Position numbers and translations under genes: made by a program. DNA of 6,304 bases from an uncultured Clostridia bacterium (GTDB lineage Bacteria > Bacillota > Clostridia > Oscillospirales > Acutalibacteraceae), in NCBI GenBank assembly GCA_947624755.1, contig CANQLQ010000120.1, positions 1-6,304 on the forward strand, read 5' to 3'. Below the pieces are notes generated by a model. The model had not been told where the DNA came from and made no database searches. It was given only the letters and a program-made list of their open reading frames with translations. Below are positions 1 to 4,789 of the stretch, in pieces. How positions within the stretch are numbered: position 1 is the stretch's first letter; the number at the start of each line of letters is the position of its first letter.

Positions 1-70
1 CCATGCGTGCCCGCGTAATTCCTGCGGGCGATGCCCGTGGGCGACCACATGGGGTCGCCCCTACGCGATT
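1..70 (+). repeat. Interspersed hairpin repeat, copy 1 (left end cut by window)
   Basis: Bases 12-70 are identical to 132-190. The unit can fold as a three-way junction. CGCGTA (12-17) pairs with TACGCG (62-67) and encloses two hairpins: GCGGGC-gat-GCCCGT (24-38) and GGGCGACC-acatgg-GGTCGCCC (39-60). Bases 1-10 match the right half of the GCACGC-cat-GCGTGC hairpin found complete at 4686-4700, so the copy probably continues left of the window. There is no coding potential. The type of element is inferred from repetition and symmetry; I recognise no named family. Confidence 0.85.
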
Positions 71-131
71 ATGGTTTATAGCAAAAGCCGTGCCGTGGGG
101 CAAGCGGTAAAGGCTTAACATTAATCCAACA
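71..131. other. Spacer between the two 59-bp repeats, weakly structured
   Basis: This 61-bp segment separates copies 1 and 2, giving an exact 120-bp period. It contains a possible hairpin, TGCC (91-94) with GGCA (99-102), and a competing outer pairing, AAGCC (85-89) with GGCTT (112-116). No open reading frame or promoter is evident. It may be inert spacer DNA or part of a larger repeat unit. Confidence 0.4.
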
Positions 132-190
132 CGCGTAATTCCTGCGGGCGATGCCCGTGGGCGACCACATGGGGTCGCCCCTACGCGATT
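132..190 (+). repeat. Interspersed hairpin repeat, copy 2
   Basis: This copy has 59 bases identical to 12-70, with the same outer CGCGTA/TACGCG arms and the two internal GC-rich hairpins. The match stops sharply at both edges (base 131 differs from 11, and 191 from 71), which marks a defined unit. About 10 bases downstream lies an inverted copy (201-216) of the AAGGAATCTCT-type motif that borders other copies in the window. Confidence 0.9.
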
Positions 191-199
191 TATGAAAAA

Positions 200-227
200 T
201 TTACAGAGATTCCTTAACTTAGACAAT
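200..227 (+). promoter_or_regulatory. Possible promoter for the replisome-organizer-like gene
   Basis: TTTACA (200-205, five of six matches to the sigma-A -35 consensus) is followed after 16 bases by GACAAT (222-227, four of six). Transcription would start near 234 and include the whole inverted repeat at 252-382 in the leader. The -35 hexamer lies at the edge of the repeat-associated motif, so the repeat may have supplied it. This is a weak match by eye only. Confidence 0.3.
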
Positions 228-251
228 ACCTTTTTATTGCGTAAAAACCGC

Positions 252-382
252 AAAAAATCTCCTTCTTGCCCTATATATTGAAGGGAGTTTTAATACTTAC
301 TGAAAAAAGCCTATAAACTATCGTAGGCATTTTAGCAGGTATTATTATAAACCCTCAATAAATTTAAGAAGGAGATTTTTTT
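252..382 (+). promoter_or_regulatory. Long imperfect inverted-repeat leader that includes the ribosome binding site
   Basis: Bases 252-267 are perfectly complementary to 367-382, and that right arm contains the AAGGAGA ribosome binding site (369-375) of the gene starting at 383. Moving inward, TATTGA/GGG/TTT (276-290) pairs with 349-360 with small bulges. Bases 292-305 pair with 330-343 (13 of 14, counting G-U pairs). GCCTAT (309-314) pairs with GTAGGC (323-328) around an 8-base loop. About 47 base pairs form over 131 bases. In the mRNA the ribosome binding site would be buried, suggesting translational repression or a switch. A palindromic mobile-element remnant is an alternative. The pairing is seen directly; the regulatory role is inferred. 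Confidence 0.6.
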
Positions 383-982
383 ATGCAGTCATGGTTTAAA
401 CTTGACAGATCAGTATTTTCAAACGAAATAATTACGCGCGACGCGGAGCATCTTTCAATCTGGTGTTATCTTCTAAGCTGTTCGGTATATAACCCTCATC
501 AGGTTATGTTTGACGGCAAGCCTATAATTCTAAAAAAAGACCAGCTCATTACAAGCCGCAGACGCATATCTATTTCAACAAAAGTAAACGAGAGCAAGGT
601 GCAGAGAGTTCTTTCAACCTTTGAAAAAGCACACCTTATTAAACAACAAACCTGTAGTCAGAACCGCCTTATTACTTTGCTTCAGACCTCTTTTAATTAT
701 AACGGGGACGAGCTAAACGAACAGCAAAATGAACAACTAAATGAACAACTAAGTGAACAACAAAACGAACAGCAGTCGAACAACCGGCAAACCGCCGGCG
801 GACAACAGGCGAACACATACAAGAATAATAAGAAATATAAGAAAGAAATACGAGAGAATTATTATACGCGCGCACGAGAAAAAGAAAAAGAGGCTTCGCA
901 GCCCTCTTATGATCTTGATGAATTTTTGAAAAAATCGGTACACTTAAAATATATTCCGAAAAGCCAAAGAAATACCGAATAA
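383..982 (+). CDS. Replisome-organizer-like winged-helix protein (phage/plasmid replication initiator type)
   Basis: This 199-residue protein starts at ATG 383, 7 bases behind AAGGAGA. Residues 1-105 resemble the N-terminal winged-helix domain of clostridial phage replisome-organizer or DnaD-like proteins. They show an SWFKLDRSVF opening, a hydrophobic helix (about 26-35), a KKDQLITSRR strand/turn, a recognition-helix-like KVNESKVQRVLSTFEKAHLI, and a wing ending RLITLLQTSFNYN. Residues 112-131 are five NEQQ-type repeats (NEQQ, NEQL, NEQL, SEQQ, NEQQ) encoded by 12-bp DNA repeats. A basic, polar linker follows and then a short conserved-looking PSYDLDEF tail. No full DnaD domain is present, so it is shorter than usual replication organizers. 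No other phage gene is nearby, so it appears to be an orphan. The family assignment is by motif memory and a role in replication is inferred. A plain DNA-binding regulator is possible. Confidence 0.65.
   Translation: MQSWFKLDRSVFSNEIITRDAEHLSIWCYLLSCSVYNPHQVMFDGKPIILKKDQLITSRRRISISTKVNESKVQRVLSTFEKAHLIKQQTCSQNRLITLLQTSFNYNGDELNEQQNEQLNEQLSEQQNEQQSNNRQTAGGQQANTYKNNKKYKKEIRENYYTRAREKEKEASQPSYDLDEFLKKSVHLKYIPKSQRNTE
716..775 (+). repeat. Five tandem 12-bp repeats inside the replisome-organizer-like gene
   Basis: The unit is close to AATGAACAACTA, with variants AACGAACAGCAA, AGTGAACAACAA and AACGAACAGCAG. It is in frame and encodes NEQQ/NEQL/SEQQ at residues 112-131. Because the unit is a multiple of three, slippage would change the linker length without a frameshift. 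Glutamine/asparagine-rich linkers at this place are common in such proteins. Confidence 0.85.
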
Positions 983-996
983 TTGCATTAATTATT

Positions 997-1614
997 TTAG
1001 TTGCTTTCCCATATTATCAGAAGTTCACCGTCTTCTACGCTTATAAAAGCGTCTTTTCCGATAAATTCATTGCTTACTCCCCTTGGATATGAGGAATACA
1101 TCGTGAAATTGTCGACTTCATATTTTAAGCCCTTTATGGTAATTTTTTTGCTTTCGGGTGTAAAAGAAAAAACAGATATCATTCCCCTTTCGTTTTTTGA
1201 AAAAGAAAGCGAGGAATTTTTTATAAGCGTTACTTTTTCTCTTTCCCCTACTAATGTTCCGTTTGCCCCGTTTTTGCAAAGATAAGATAAAAGTTGCAGA
1301 TTTGCATAAGTATGGTCAAGCCTGCCGCCAAGCATGGCAAACATCACAAACCGCCTGTAACCTTTTTCAAGTCCGATATTTACCGCAAGATGCGAATCCG
1401 TTTCATTCTTCACAGCCGGGTACACTATAATATTTTCAATTTCGGGTACAGTTGCGTATGAGTCAAAATCACCAACCGTAATATCGGGAACGACTGAAAA
1501 CATTTCGGCATATTTCAGCCCGCCGTCAGCGCAGATTATATAATCGCTTTCGTCACGCTCAATTGTTATTTTGTCCGCTTCCCCTGCCCCGATAATATAG
1601 CATGTATTCATCAT
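997..1614 (-). CDS. thiN: Thiamine pyrophosphokinase (thiamine diphosphokinase)
   Basis: This 205-residue cytosolic enzyme makes thiamine diphosphate from thiamine and ATP, releasing AMP. The family motifs are all visible: ADGG (29-32), GDFDS (48-52, acidic metal/ATP site), ETDSH (71-75), GGRLDHTYANL (96-106, ending the catalytic domain) and GVSNEF (179-184) in the C-terminal beta-sandwich thiamine-binding domain. Length is close to the family norm of about 210. The start at 1614 is preceded by AGGCGG 4 bases upstream; the second ATG, at 1611, gives slightly better spacing and cannot be excluded. It converges on the replisome-organizer-like gene with only 14 bases between stop codons and no clear terminator. 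It has its own promoter and a hairpin leader. No other thiamine genes are near, fitting a salvage role. Confidence 0.95.
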   Translation of the reverse strand: MMNTCYIIGAGEADKITIERDESDYIICADGGLKYAEMFSVVPDITVGDFDSYATVPEIENIIVYPAVKNETDSHLAVNIGLEKGYRRFVMFAMLGGRLDHTYANLQLLSYLCKNGANGTLVGEREKVTLIKNSSLSFSKNERGMISVFSFTPESKKITIKGLKYEVDNFTMYSSYPRGVSNEFIGKDAFISVEDGELLIIWESN

Positions 1615-1657
1615 ATCGCCGCCTATAAAAATATTTTAATGTGCCGTCAGCAACCGC

Positions 1658-1692
1658 CTGCTTGCCGCAAATAGCGTTCACACTGCAAGCAG
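1658..1692 (-). promoter_or_regulatory. Stem-loop at the 5' end of the thiN transcript
   Basis: CTGCTTGC (1658-1665) and GCAAGCAG (1685-1692) form a perfect 8-bp stem around a 19-base loop, within which CGC (1666-1668) can pair with GCG. The predicted thiN start of transcription falls near 1691, so this would be the very first element of the mRNA. It may stabilise the 5' end. It is not followed by a T-run in the minus direction, so it is not an intrinsic terminator, and it does not look like a thiamine riboswitch. Confidence 0.5.
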
Positions 1693-1697
1693 AAATT

Positions 1698-1726
1698 ATT
1701 TTAGCAGAAAAACATCATATTTTCAA
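1698..1726 (-). promoter_or_regulatory. Promoter of thiN
   Basis: Read on the minus strand, TTGAAA (complement of 1721-1726, five of six matches) is separated by exactly 17 bases from TAAAAT (complement of 1698-1703, five of six). This is a good vegetative sigma-A type promoter placed about 85 bases ahead of the thiN start codon. It is back-to-back with the transporter promoter. Confidence 0.65.
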
Positions 1727-1736
1727 GTTCAAAACC

Positions 1737-1765
1737 TTTTCAAAAAAAATTTTTTATGTTATAGT
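1737..1765 (+). promoter_or_regulatory. Promoter of the AGCS transporter gene
   Basis: TTTTCA (1737-1742, four of six) and TATAGT (1760-1765, five of six) are separated by 17 bases. Transcription would begin near 1772, about 60 bases before the TTG start codon. An A/T-rich spacer lies between the hexamers. Its -35 sits only about 10 bases from the thiN -35, so the two promoters could influence each other. Confidence 0.5.
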
Positions 1766-1799
1766 AGTAACAAATAATTAAATATAAATATACTGAATA

Positions 1800-1817
1800 A
1801 ATACAGTGACCTGTATT
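1800..1817 (+). promoter_or_regulatory. Perfect 7-bp hairpin just ahead of the transporter ribosome binding site
   Basis: AATACAG (1800-1806), loop TGAC, CTGTATT (1811-1817) forms a perfect dyad that ends one base before the AGGAGG ribosome binding site (1819-1824). It could be an operator for a dimeric repressor, or an mRNA hairpin that influences ribosome access. The symmetry is seen; the function is inferred. Confidence 0.4.
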
Positions 1818-1832
1818 CAGGAGGTTATTTTA

Positions 1833-3530
1833 TTGGAAAAGGCTATGCTGTTTATCCGTCAATTAAACGAAATAATATGGGGATATCCTGCGGTCACACT
1901 TCTTTTGGGCTGCGGAATTTATTTCAGCGTCAGATTAAAATTTTTTCAGTTTACAAAAATAAAATTATGGCTTGACAATACTTTGCTTGCTATTTTTAAA
2001 TCAGATGAAGTACGAAAAAGCAAAAAAAGAGGAAATCTTACCCAGTTTCAAGCTGTTTCAACCGCTCTTGCGGCAACTATAGGTACAGGAAACATTGCCG
2101 GAGTTGCAACCGCCATTTCCGCCGGAGGTCCGGGCGCTGTCTTTTGGATGTGGGTCTCGGCTTTTTTCGGAATGATGACAAGCTATGCCGAAAATGTTCT
2201 CGGCATATATTACCGCAAAAAAAATGAAAATGCACAGTGGAGCGGAGGTCCGATGATATACATAAAAAACGGACTCTCACGCTTTAAAATTACCAAGCGT
2301 ATCGCCTTTCCTCTTGCAACCGTTTATGCCGTTCTTCTTATCGGCGCATCATTCGGAATCGGTAATATGTCTCAGTCAAATTCAATTTCCGATGCGCTTT
2401 CAAGCACCTTCAACATACCTGTTTATCTTACGGCGGTCATAATTGCCTCTTTGACTTTTCTTGTAATTTCCGGCGGCGTTAAAAGAATCGGAAGCGTTAC
2501 GGAAAAAATTGTACCATTTATGGCGCTGTTCTATATTACAGCCGCTTTATATATTTTCGTTTCAAATTACAAACAGATACCTTTCGTTTTCTCTTCAATT
2601 TTCAAAAGCGCTTTTAGCTTAAGGTCACTTATGGGAGCAGGAAGCGGTCTAATAATCAAAAAGGCTGTTTCGGTAGGCTTTAGAAGAGGTATTTTTTCAA
2701 ACGAAGCCGGACTCGGCGCTTCGGTTACGGTAAATTCGGTTTCAGATATCAAAGAACCCGTAAAGCAAGGTATGTGGGGTATTTTTCAGGTTTTTGTTGA
2801 TACTGTAATTGTCTGCACAATGACTTCATTTGTTTTGATTTCCACATCGGTCGGAGCTGTTCCGGTATCGGAAGGTATAAAAAACATTTCAAGCGAAACA
2901 CAGTATGTTTATGTCGGTGAAAAAGTCCAAGACGATGACGGCAAAGTCATGATAACAGATACCAACCCGAGTTATTACAAAACATCGGAAAATTCCTCTC
3001 AAAACGGTATTGTGCTTTCCGACGGAAAAGATTACTCTTTTACAGGCATAATGGCTTTAAAAGGCATTTATGACGATAACCAAAACCTTGTAGATGTATC
3101 TCTTAACCCCGTTGACGGAGTTTCTCTCGTTACGCTTGCTTTCAGGTCGCGATTCGGTAATTTTGCCGCTGTTCTACTTGCGGTATCTGTTGTCCTTTTC
3201 GCCTTTTCGACTGTAATCGGCTGGTCGTTTTACGGGTGCAAAGCGGTCGAGTTTATCTCGGGCAAAAAGGGCGTTAAAATCTACAAATTGATTTTTGTGC
3301 TTGTCTCTTTCATCGGGGCTGTAATTAAGCTTTCCGTTGTATGGGAAATTTCAGACATTTTCAACGGACTTATGGTTTTGCCGAATCTTATCGCTCTTTT
3401 TGCCCTTTCGTCAACTGTTATAAAAATTACCGATAATTATCTAAAACGGCAAAGCGGAAAAAATATTACGCCTATGTATTCGGCTTATGAAAATATTCAG
3501 TTGGAAATGGAATTAGAGCAGGAGCAATAA
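1833..3530 (+). CDS. Sodium:amino-acid symporter, AGCS family (alanine/glycine:cation symporter)
   Basis: This multi-pass inner-membrane transporter (565 residues from TTG 1833) is expected to import alanine, glycine or glutamine with sodium. AGGAGG (1819-1824) lies 8 bases ahead of TTG 1833. The in-frame GTG at 1806 lies upstream of that site, and ATG 1845 is too far from it. Family signatures are clear: STALAATIGTGNIAGVATA (76-94), the SGGPMIYIKNGL region (about 137-148), GFRRGIFSNEAGLGASV (282-298) and FAFSTVIGWSFYG (about 457-469). About ten hydrophobic segments are visible. Most relatives are about 450-480 residues. Here a hydrophilic, acidic insertion of roughly 75 residues (about 342-425) splits the helices after VDTVIVCTMTSFVLIS. 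The C-terminal tail is glutamate/glutamine-rich (ELEQEQ). The exact substrate cannot be told from sequence. Confidence 0.93.
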   Translation: MEKAMLFIRQLNEIIWGYPAVTLLLGCGIYFSVRLKFFQFTKIKLWLDNTLLAIFKSDEVRKSKKRGNLTQFQAVSTALAATIGTGNIAGVATAISAGGPGAVFWMWVSAFFGMMTSYAENVLGIYYRKKNENAQWSGGPMIYIKNGLSRFKITKRIAFPLATVYAVLLIGASFGIGNMSQSNSISDALSSTFNIPVYLTAVIIASLTFLVISGGVKRIGSVTEKIVPFMALFYITAALYIFVSNYKQIPFVFSSIFKSAFSLRSLMGAGSGLIIKKAVSVGFRRGIFSNEAGLGASVTVNSVSDIKEPVKQGMWGIFQVFVDTVIVCTMTSFVLISTSVGAVPVSEGIKNISSETQYVYVGEKVQDDDGKVMITDTNPSYYKTSENSSQNGIVLSDGKDYSFTGIMALKGIYDDNQNLVDVSLNPVDGVSLVTLAFRSRFGNFAAVLLAVSVVLFAFSTVIGWSFYGCKAVEFISGKKGVKIYKLIFVLVSFIGAVIKLSVVWEISDIFNGLMVLPNLIALFALSSTVIKITDNYLKRQSGKNITPMYSAYENIQLEMELEQEQ

Positions 3531-3563
3531 CAACAACTTCAACAACAAAAAAATAAAAGGCAA

Positions 3564-3671
3564 CGCATAATTATTGTCGTGCAGATGTCAAGTCAAATTG
3601 CAAAACACAGCAAAGTAATACAGATGTATTTTAAGGTGTTTTAGGGCAGTTTTTTAATCAATAATTATGCG
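3564..3671. repeat. Nested inverted repeat with 13-bp perfect outer arms
   Basis: CGCATAATTATTG (3564-3576) is perfectly complementary to CAATAATTATGCG (3659-3671). Inside, AAAACAC (3602-3608) pairs with GTGTTTT (3636-3642), and AATAC (3617-3621) pairs with GTATT (3626-3630) around AGAT. The result is a 108-base nested structure. It could be a miniature inverted-repeat element, a structured RNA, or an extended transcription terminator. Confidence 0.6.
3598..3655 (+). terminator. Probable intrinsic terminator of the AGCS transporter gene
   Basis: TTGC plus AAAACAC (3598-3608) can pair with GTGTTTT plus GCAG (3636-3649, three-base bulge), enclosing a further AATAC/GTATT stem. Six T residues (3650-3655) follow directly. 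It sits about 70 bases after the stop codon. The stem is A/T-rich, so efficiency is uncertain. Confidence 0.45.
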
Positions 3672-3756
3672 GCGCTATCTTAAGATTAAGAAAGGAATCA
3701 TGCACGGATAAGTTTAAAAAATAAAATTTAAACCACATTTGTGCCAATTTTTCGCA

Positions 3757-4116
3757 ATGAATATTCAGATTTACGGAACGCTTAAATGCAACGATACAAA
3801 AAAGGCTCAGCGTTATTTTAAGGAGCGTTCAATCAAATTTCAGTTTATTGACCTTGCTAAATTCGGTATGAGCAAGGGCGAGTTCAACAGTATCAAGTCT
3901 GCTCTTAAAATGAAGGTTGACGACCTTGTAAATGAAAAATCGAAAAAATATGAAAGCTCATTTATTAAATATCTTGCCTCGGAAGAATCAAAGGAAGAAA
4001 AGCTTCTTGAAAACCAGGAGCTTTTTAAAACGCCTATAGTCAGAAACGGCAAAAAAGCCACTCTCGGTTTTTGCCCGGAAATTTGGAAAGAATGGGAAAA
4101 GGATGATTTAAAATGA
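3757..4116 (+). CDS. ArsC-family (arsenate-reductase-like/Spx-like) thioredoxin-fold protein
   Basis: This 119-residue cytosolic protein starts at ATG 3757. The N-terminal strand and active-site loop IYGTLKCNDTKKAQRYF has the single family cysteine at position 11 with CxDT spacing, so it lacks a CxxC pair. FQFIDL (28-33) and the C-terminal TPIVRNGKKATLGF (92-105) are the cis-proline/strand region typical of ArsC-like proteins; a second cysteine is at 106. Length matches the family (about 115-120). This clostridial subgroup is usually called arsenate reductase-like, but no arsenic genes are near and real arsenate reduction is unproven. The stop overlaps the next gene by 4 bases. No ribosome binding site precedes ATG 3757. 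The longer frame from TTG 3739 adds six residues but has no ribosome binding site either. Confidence 0.88.
   Translation: MNIQIYGTLKCNDTKKAQRYFKERSIKFQFIDLAKFGMSKGEFNSIKSALKMKVDDLVNEKSKKYESSFIKYLASEESKEEKLLENQELFKTPIVRNGKKATLGFCPEIWKEWEKDDLK
4099..4104 (+). promoter_or_regulatory. Ribosome binding site for the YnzC/DUF896 gene, inside the upstream gene
   Basis: AAGGAT (4099-4104) lies 8 bases ahead of ATG 4113, within the last codons of the ArsC-like gene. Together with the ATGA overlap (4113-4116) this indicates coupled translation of the two genes. Confidence 0.6.
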
Positions 4117-4325
4117 TTACCAAAGAGCAAATTGACCGCATAAATTTTCTTGCAAGAAAATCAAAAACAGAGCAAGGGCTTACAAGTGAAGAAAAAGCGG
4201 AGCAAAAACAGCTTCGTGACGCTTATATTTCCGCATTTAAGGCAAGTCTTGTCGCAAATCTTGAAAACACATATATTGTCGACGAAAAAGGCAACAAAAG
4301 AAAAGTTGAAAAAAAGCGCAAGTAA
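4113..4325 (+). CDS. YnzC/DUF896 family small protein
   Basis: This 70-residue basic cytosolic protein matches the UPF0291/DUF896 pattern: ITKEQIDRINFLARKSKTE (helix 1, about 3-19), GLTSEEKAEQKQLRDAYISAFKASL (turn plus helix 2, about 22-46), then a VDEKGN segment and a lysine/arginine-rich tail. Bacillus YnzC of this family is an antiparallel helical hairpin controlled with the SOS response; the molecular role is unknown. Here the gene follows the ArsC-like gene with an ATGA overlap, so they form a two-gene operon. No SOS box was seen. The length is slightly shorter than YnzC (about 77), with no sign of damage. Confidence 0.88.
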   Translation: MITKEQIDRINFLARKSKTEQGLTSEEKAEQKQLRDAYISAFKASLVANLENTYIVDEKGNKRKVEKKRK

Positions 4326-4364
4326 GCGGCTGTCGTTGTAAGGAAAAGCAAATTTAATTTTACA

Positions 4365-4422
4365 GGGCGACCCCATATGGCCGCCCCTACGCGAAATTCG
4401 TATAATACATTAAAGGAATCAC
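4365..4422 (+). repeat. Interspersed hairpin repeat, copy 3 (right half only)
   Basis: GGGCGACC-ccatat-GGCCGCCC with CTACGCG (4365-4393) is a variant of the second hairpin of copies 1 and 2. It has one A/C mismatch in the stem and no first hairpin. Its tail (4385-4422) matches 4735-4772 at 36 of 38 positions and ends in the AAGGAATCAC motif. The left part of the unit is missing. Confidence 0.8.
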
Positions 4423-4565
4423 TGATTAATACAAGCTGCCTTGCTTGACGGTAAATTATTCCGTCATTTTGCCCAAAAATTTAAGGGAATCTCTAATTAA
4501 ATCACGCATAAGGCTTAATACTCATCTTGCTTGCAAATATTCCGTAATACTTTGCTAAAATACTC
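4413..4565 (+). repeat. Degenerate tandem duplication headed by the AAGGAATC motif
   Basis: AAGGAATCACTGATTAAT (4413-4430) recurs as AAGGGAATCTCTAATTAA (4483-4500), 70 bases on. Each is followed by a similar order of words: CTTGCTTG, then ATTCCGT, then TTTGC and AAAA. The first copy has the clean hairpin GACGG/CCGTC. The similarity was judged by eye and is partial. Confidence 0.5.
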
Positions 4566-4583
4566 GGCAATACACAAAGTATT
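4546..4583. repeat. 9-bp perfect inverted repeat
   Basis: AATACTTTG (4546-4554) pairs perfectly with CAAAGTATT (4575-4583) across 20 bases. It is followed by a second dyad TTTGGAA (4594-4600)/TTCCAAA (4613-4619). They could form cruciforms or RNA hairpins in the transcript of either flanking gene. No function is evident. Confidence 0.55.
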
Positions 4584-4660
4584 GACTTAGATTTTTGGAA
4601 TATAAAAAATACTTCCAAATTAGTTACAAAGTGTTTTCGCGGTGTAAAATAATAATTTTA

Positions 4661-4774
4661 TATAATTCTATCCCGTGTAATTGGCGCACGCCATGCGTGC
4701 CCGCGTAACTCCTGCGGGCGATGCCCGTGGGCGACCCTACGCGAAATTTGTATAATACATTTAAGGAATCACCC
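4661..4774 (+). repeat. Interspersed hairpin repeat, copy 4 (full left end, internal 14-bp deletion)
   Basis: This is the most complete left part in the window. GCACGC-cat-GCGTGC (4686-4700) is followed by CGCGTA (4702-4707), the GCGGGC-gat-GCCCGT hairpin and TACGCG (4738-4743). Compared with copies 1 and 2 it lacks 14 bases, equal to the loop and right arm of the GGGCGACC hairpin. The tail to 4772 matches copy 3. Bases 4661-4700 also match, inverted, the window's right end. Confidence 0.85.
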
Positions 4775-4789
4775 TATAGCTCTTGATTA

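Larger units (their letters stand above)
3531..3756. other. 226-bp gene-free spacer with inverted repeats
   Basis: No open reading frame of note lies here. The spacer holds the nested inverted repeat at 3564-3671 with a terminator-like core, a three-codon ORF (ATG 3700 to TAA 3711) behind AAAGGA, and an A/T-rich dyad GTTTAAA (3712-3718)/TTTAAAC (3727-3733) close to the next gene. AAGGAATCA (3692-3700) resembles the motif bordering the interspersed repeats and may be a decayed copy. Confidence 0.6.
4326..4789. other. 464-bp gene-free region rich in repeats and hairpins
   Basis: No credible gene lies here. It contains two interspersed-repeat copies (4365-4422 and 4661-4774), a degenerate duplication starting at 4413 and 4483, and hairpins GACGG/CCGTC (4447-4465), AATACTTTG/CAAAGTATT (4546-4583) and TTTGGAA/TTCCAAA (4594-4619). 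It lies between the 3' ends of the converging ynzC-type and lipoprotein genes, so these hairpins may also serve as transcript ends. None has the T-run of a classical terminator. Confidence 0.7.

Noticed and set aside
1..190. Possible CRISPR array from the direct repeats
   Set aside because: There are only two units of 59 bp with a 61-bp spacer, strong multi-hairpin structure, further decayed copies elsewhere in both orientations, and no cas genes.
693..943. Minus-strand reading frames under the replisome-organizer-like gene
   Set aside because: They are by-products of the Gln/Asn/Lys-rich repeats on the plus strand; they have low-complexity sequence and no ribosome binding site.
1001..1285. 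Plus-strand 94-residue frame inside thiN
   Set aside because: It is antisense to the conserved C-terminal domain of thiN, with no start signals or recognisable motif.
1615..1700. TPP riboswitch ahead of thiN
   Set aside because: The leader is only about 75 bases from the predicted transcription start and lacks the conserved CUGAGA and core motifs of the thi box.
1806..1832. GTG 1806 as start of the transporter
   Set aside because: The AGGAGG ribosome binding site lies downstream of this codon at 1819-1824 and fits TTG 1833 with 8-base spacing. The extra residues are not part of the family domain.
2077..2752. Minus-strand frames of 61-67 residues inside the transporter gene
   Set aside because: They are short and antisense to conserved membrane segments, with no support of their own.
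3840..4376. Frames overlapping the ArsC-like and YnzC genes (minus 3840-4130, plus 4150-4341, minus 4161-4376)
   Set aside because: They overlap two well-supported family genes; their composition is that of shifted or antisense reading.
4582..4610. TTGACT as a promoter in the repeat-rich region
   Set aside because: The -35-like hexamer has no -10 at an acceptable distance (TATAAA is only 13 bases away) and no gene follows on that strand.
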